In this document: one piece after another, positions 8,401-9,297 of the stretch
Position numbering within the stretch: the stretch's first letter is position 1
How the letters are laid out: the number at the start of each line of letters is the position of its first letter
Origin: CAYTLQ01 sp964438715
Lineage (GTDB): Bacteria; Bacteroidota; Ignavibacteria; Ignavibacteriales; Ignavibacteriaceae
Length of the DNA: 9,297 nt
Reading direction: 5' to 3'
Assembly (NCBI GenBank): GCA_964438715.1
Contig: CAYTLQ010000009.1
Coordinates: 1-9,297, forward strand
The notes under the pieces: generated by a model
The model's input: the letters and a program-made list of their open reading frames with translations, nothing else
Told to the model about the DNA's origin: nothing
The model's database searches: none
Program-made: the position numbers and the translations under genes

Positions 8401-9297
8401 TTTTTTTGTCAATTGGTCAAGCCACACGAATACATTTTTGGCAATCATTACAACACGAGGCATCCAATGAATGTCATCGGTAAAGCGTTCTTCTTCAAAG
8501 AAATACGAATAGCTTACTTCATCAATGGATACCGGCCGTAAGCCTGTACTAAAAGATTCCTGTCCTTCTTTGTAAAACAAACTCTCTTTATCGTAGACTG
8601 GAACAGGCGGTGTGTATGTGCCTCCTCCGGCGGATTTAATGAATAAACGATATTCTTCTTTAAGAAGATCTGTACCCTTAAGGATTTTAGTTATTAACTC
8701 ATCCGGTAACCCTTTTAACCACATTCTTGCAAACATTCGTAATTGTTCTTCGACATCATCAGGATGCTGAAGTATCGGGCGTTTCAGGAGTTTAATAATT
8801 CCTGTATCTGAACCGGGTAGAGTGGGTTCGCTTTCGAAAAATGACTCAATTGAATCAATAGCTTCAACATACGGAACACTCATTTTCAGAGGGGTATCAT
8901 CAATCAATTCTTTTAATAATCTAAATCCCGGATTAAGATTTTCAAGATGTAAAATTATAAGTTCTTCCAGAACAATTTGCGAGGCTTCAGTGTCCTCAAT
9001 CATTGAGGTGAGATATTTCTCAGGTGTCATTTTTCCTTCGAACACTATGCGTGGTGGAAATTCGGTGAGAAATTTTAACTGTAATTTTTTTACTGCCGCC
9101 TCGCCAAGCTGTTGATTTAATACATTGAGTACTTTTTTAAACGCCCCTAAATTGAGAGAATTCTCATATTGAGTTAAAATAAAATGGAATATTTCATGCA
9201 TTACTCCAATTGAGTTTAATAGTCCCGGTGTAACCTGTTCATTTTCTCTCCCCTCTTCTAATCTTTTTTTATTAATTGTATCACTGAGTATTCGGGC
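5431..9297 (-). CDS. Large GH13 (alpha-amylase superfamily) protein, 5'-truncated by window edge
   Basis: This protein probably acts on alpha-glucans. The frame is open to the right edge (1288 codons visible). Residue numbers here count from an internal Met at 9201; the 32 codons before it look coding ('ARILSDTINKKRLEEGRENE', then 'TPGLLNSIGV'), so the real start is probably outside. Residues 1-280 are mainly helical. The GH13 barrel spans about 285-680: 'LASDMVPNH' (region I, 354-362), 'IIRFDAAM' (region II, nucleophile Asp477), 'LLLAEAFW' (region III, acid/base Glu542) and 'FMSNPDEETA' (region IV, Asp603). Region IV has Pro602 where most GH13 enzymes have His. A beta-rich part follows (about 690-810), then a helical part (about 820-1135), then a Lys/Ser-rich tail (about 1145-1256). 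No signal peptide or sorting domain is seen, so a cytoplasmic role in storage-glucan metabolism is likely. Hydrolase versus transferase activity, and the GH13 subfamily, cannot be settled from sequence reading alone. Confidence 0.88.
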   Translation of the reverse strand, partial: ARILSDTINKKRLEEGRENEQVTPGLLNSIGVMHEIFHFILTQYENSLNLGAFKKVLNVLNQQLGEAAVKKLQLKFLTEFPPRIVFEGKMTPEKYLTSMIEDTEASQIVLEELIILHLENLNPGFRLLKELIDDTPLKMSVPYVEAIDSIESFFESEPTLPGSDTGIIKLLKRPILQHPDDVEEQLRMFARMWLKGLPDELITKILKGTDLLKEEYRLFIKSAGGGTYTPPVPVYDKESLFYKEGQESFSTGLRPVSIDEVSYSYFFEEERFTDDIHWMPRVVMIAKNVFVWLDQLTKKYERPIKFLSDIPDEELDQLQRWKFTALWLIGLWQRSPASKKIKQYCGNHSAESSAYSLFDYVIAPELGGEEAFNNLKERCWKRGIRLASDMVPNHTGIYSKWILEHPDYFIQRDNPPYPSYSFTGPDLSEHPAYQIRIEDKYYSMKDAAVVFQVIENSTGRIRYIYHGNDGTNMPWNDTAQLNLLIPEVREALIQEIFSVARKTPIIRFDAAMTLSKRHYQRLWFPQPGLGGAIPSRSEYAMSKEMFDELLPNEFWRDVVDRFNSEMPDTLLLAEAFWLMEGYFVRTLGMHRVYNSAFMHMFLKEENLKFKQLITNTLEFNPEILKRYVNFMSNPDEETAVNQFGKGDKYFGVAVMMVTLPGLPMFAHGQFEGFTEKYGMEYSRAYYNETPDLNLIKRHEWEICRLLNKRYLFAEVKNFWLYNFISDNGEQIDNVFVFSNLYKNEKAIVFYNNSYHATSGYAKYSTGKIIGDAQTDENAPLIYTEVWKALELKIDDKIYYIVGETKTGLQYLWHSREIAEKGIHLHLNGYEYKVFIYFEEIYDTNGVFTELYESLHGKGVPDLRTFLKEMQLERLHNSIFDLFNKENIKELRNYLHPGSNQQTLPLYTKMKISQVLAELKDLGYLSPDETVLFQNVEKLLDAIRVIQTSLSSTNIIKPARLLSDVRRSFVLNDEIKAGAYIDLILMYAVLKNILVFKNQPDKSYKSLFDELMLDKPLWQNFIRLSDDYQFIRQEFELLHILGEFVEMYSPDLFTVETLIGETRRFYNEEIVKQFIGFHFYQNIGYFSKENFEMLAKWDYSLKLIVFIEAVLKSDKIQAANAGFQNWVKEVSRKKNLAVIKELTDFHLNILEISAKSGYIFNDFINNLSYGEQKKEVLLTTQKEKLSDAQSDSKPNATLKSKSLKKSKLPASKSKVKNSSKKKTEIKSSKKQVKKLQSEKENKSSKQTLSINNKNKAVKDNKPSEMKKKTSKTSNKSSGKIKSQSKKESK
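5434..5769 (-). other. Low-complexity Lys/Ser-rich C-terminal tail of the GH13 protein
   Basis: The last 112 codons or so (residues 1145-1256 from the internal Met) are dominated by Lys, Ser, Asn and Thr, with recurring 'KSK', 'SKK' and 'SSK' units, and hold almost no aromatic residues. The segment should be disordered and strongly basic. The A/G-rich coding strand is also why the opposite strand carries a long T-rich open frame there, which is not a gene. Confidence 0.8.
5440..5447 (-). promoter_or_regulatory. Strong Shine-Dalgarno sequence of the dehydrogenase gene, inside the GH13 coding end
   Basis: The minus strand reads AGAAGGAG, five bases before the ATG at 5434-5432, an almost ideal match to the 16S rRNA anti-Shine-Dalgarno. 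It lies within the last codons of the GH13 gene, which stops in the overlapping TGA (5433-5431). It fixes the dehydrogenase start and points to coupled translation. Confidence 0.75.
7704..7711 (-). repeat. G8 homopolymer tract inside the GH13 catalytic domain
   Basis: Eight consecutive G on the coding strand encode part of 'PGLGGAIPS' (CTG GGG GGG GCG), between the nucleophile and acid/base motifs. The frame is intact here. It stands out in an AT-rich sequence and is prone to slippage. Confidence 0.9.

Noticed and set aside
8822..9115. Plus-strand 97-codon open frame inside the GH13 gene
   Set aside because: It is antisense to the N-terminal region of the GH13 gene and shows no protein-like features of its own.
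9210..9262. GAGGGGAG followed by an ATG on the minus strand, as a start near the right edge
   Set aside because: That ATG is out of frame with the GH13 gene and gives only eight codons before a stop. The Shine-Dalgarno-like match is inside the open GH13 frame and is probably chance.

Overview
The window is AT-rich bacterial DNA. Every gene I can support lies on the minus strand, so the reading order is right to left. The two secreted proteins end in 'N-[YF]-P-N-P-F-N' domains, the C-terminal sorting signals of the type IX secretion system (T9SS). One of them also has a 'VELVSF...VNLYWET.TETNN.GFEI' module. That pairing is common in Ignavibacteria and related Bacteroidota/Chlorobiota lineages, so I infer such an organism; no marker gene in the window proves it.

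Layout on the minus strand: (1) 9297-5431, a very large GH13 (alpha-amylase superfamily) protein. Its frame is open to the right edge, so the true start is probably outside the window. (2) 5434-3431, a secreted glucose/sorbosone-dehydrogenase-like beta-propeller with a fibronectin-type domain and a T9SS sorting domain. It overlaps gene 1 by 4 bp (ATGA) and has a strong Shine-Dalgarno sequence inside the end of gene 1. (3) 3354-982, a secreted multidomain protein with an N-terminal propeller-like region, a C39-like cysteine peptidase, a golvesin-type beta domain and a T9SS sorting domain. (4) 940-416, a divergent ECF-type sigma factor. (5) 419 to beyond position 1, a zinc-finger (ZAS) anti-sigma factor. 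It begins with GTG inside the sigma stop codon and is cut by the left edge.

No stretch of more than 300 bases lacks a gene. The only intergenic gaps are 3355-3430 (76 bp, with a weak hairpin) and 941-981 (41 bp). I saw no tRNA, rRNA, CRISPR array, insertion sequence or strong terminator.

How the genes work together is only partly clear. The sigma/anti-sigma pair is a classic co-translated regulatory unit, and the GH13/dehydrogenase pair is translationally coupled. The two export-tagged proteins should act at or outside the cell surface. The GH13 protein shows no export signal in the visible part and probably acts on alpha-glucan in the cytoplasm. Same-strand packing allows one transcript for all five genes, but the 76-bp gap could hold a separate promoter.
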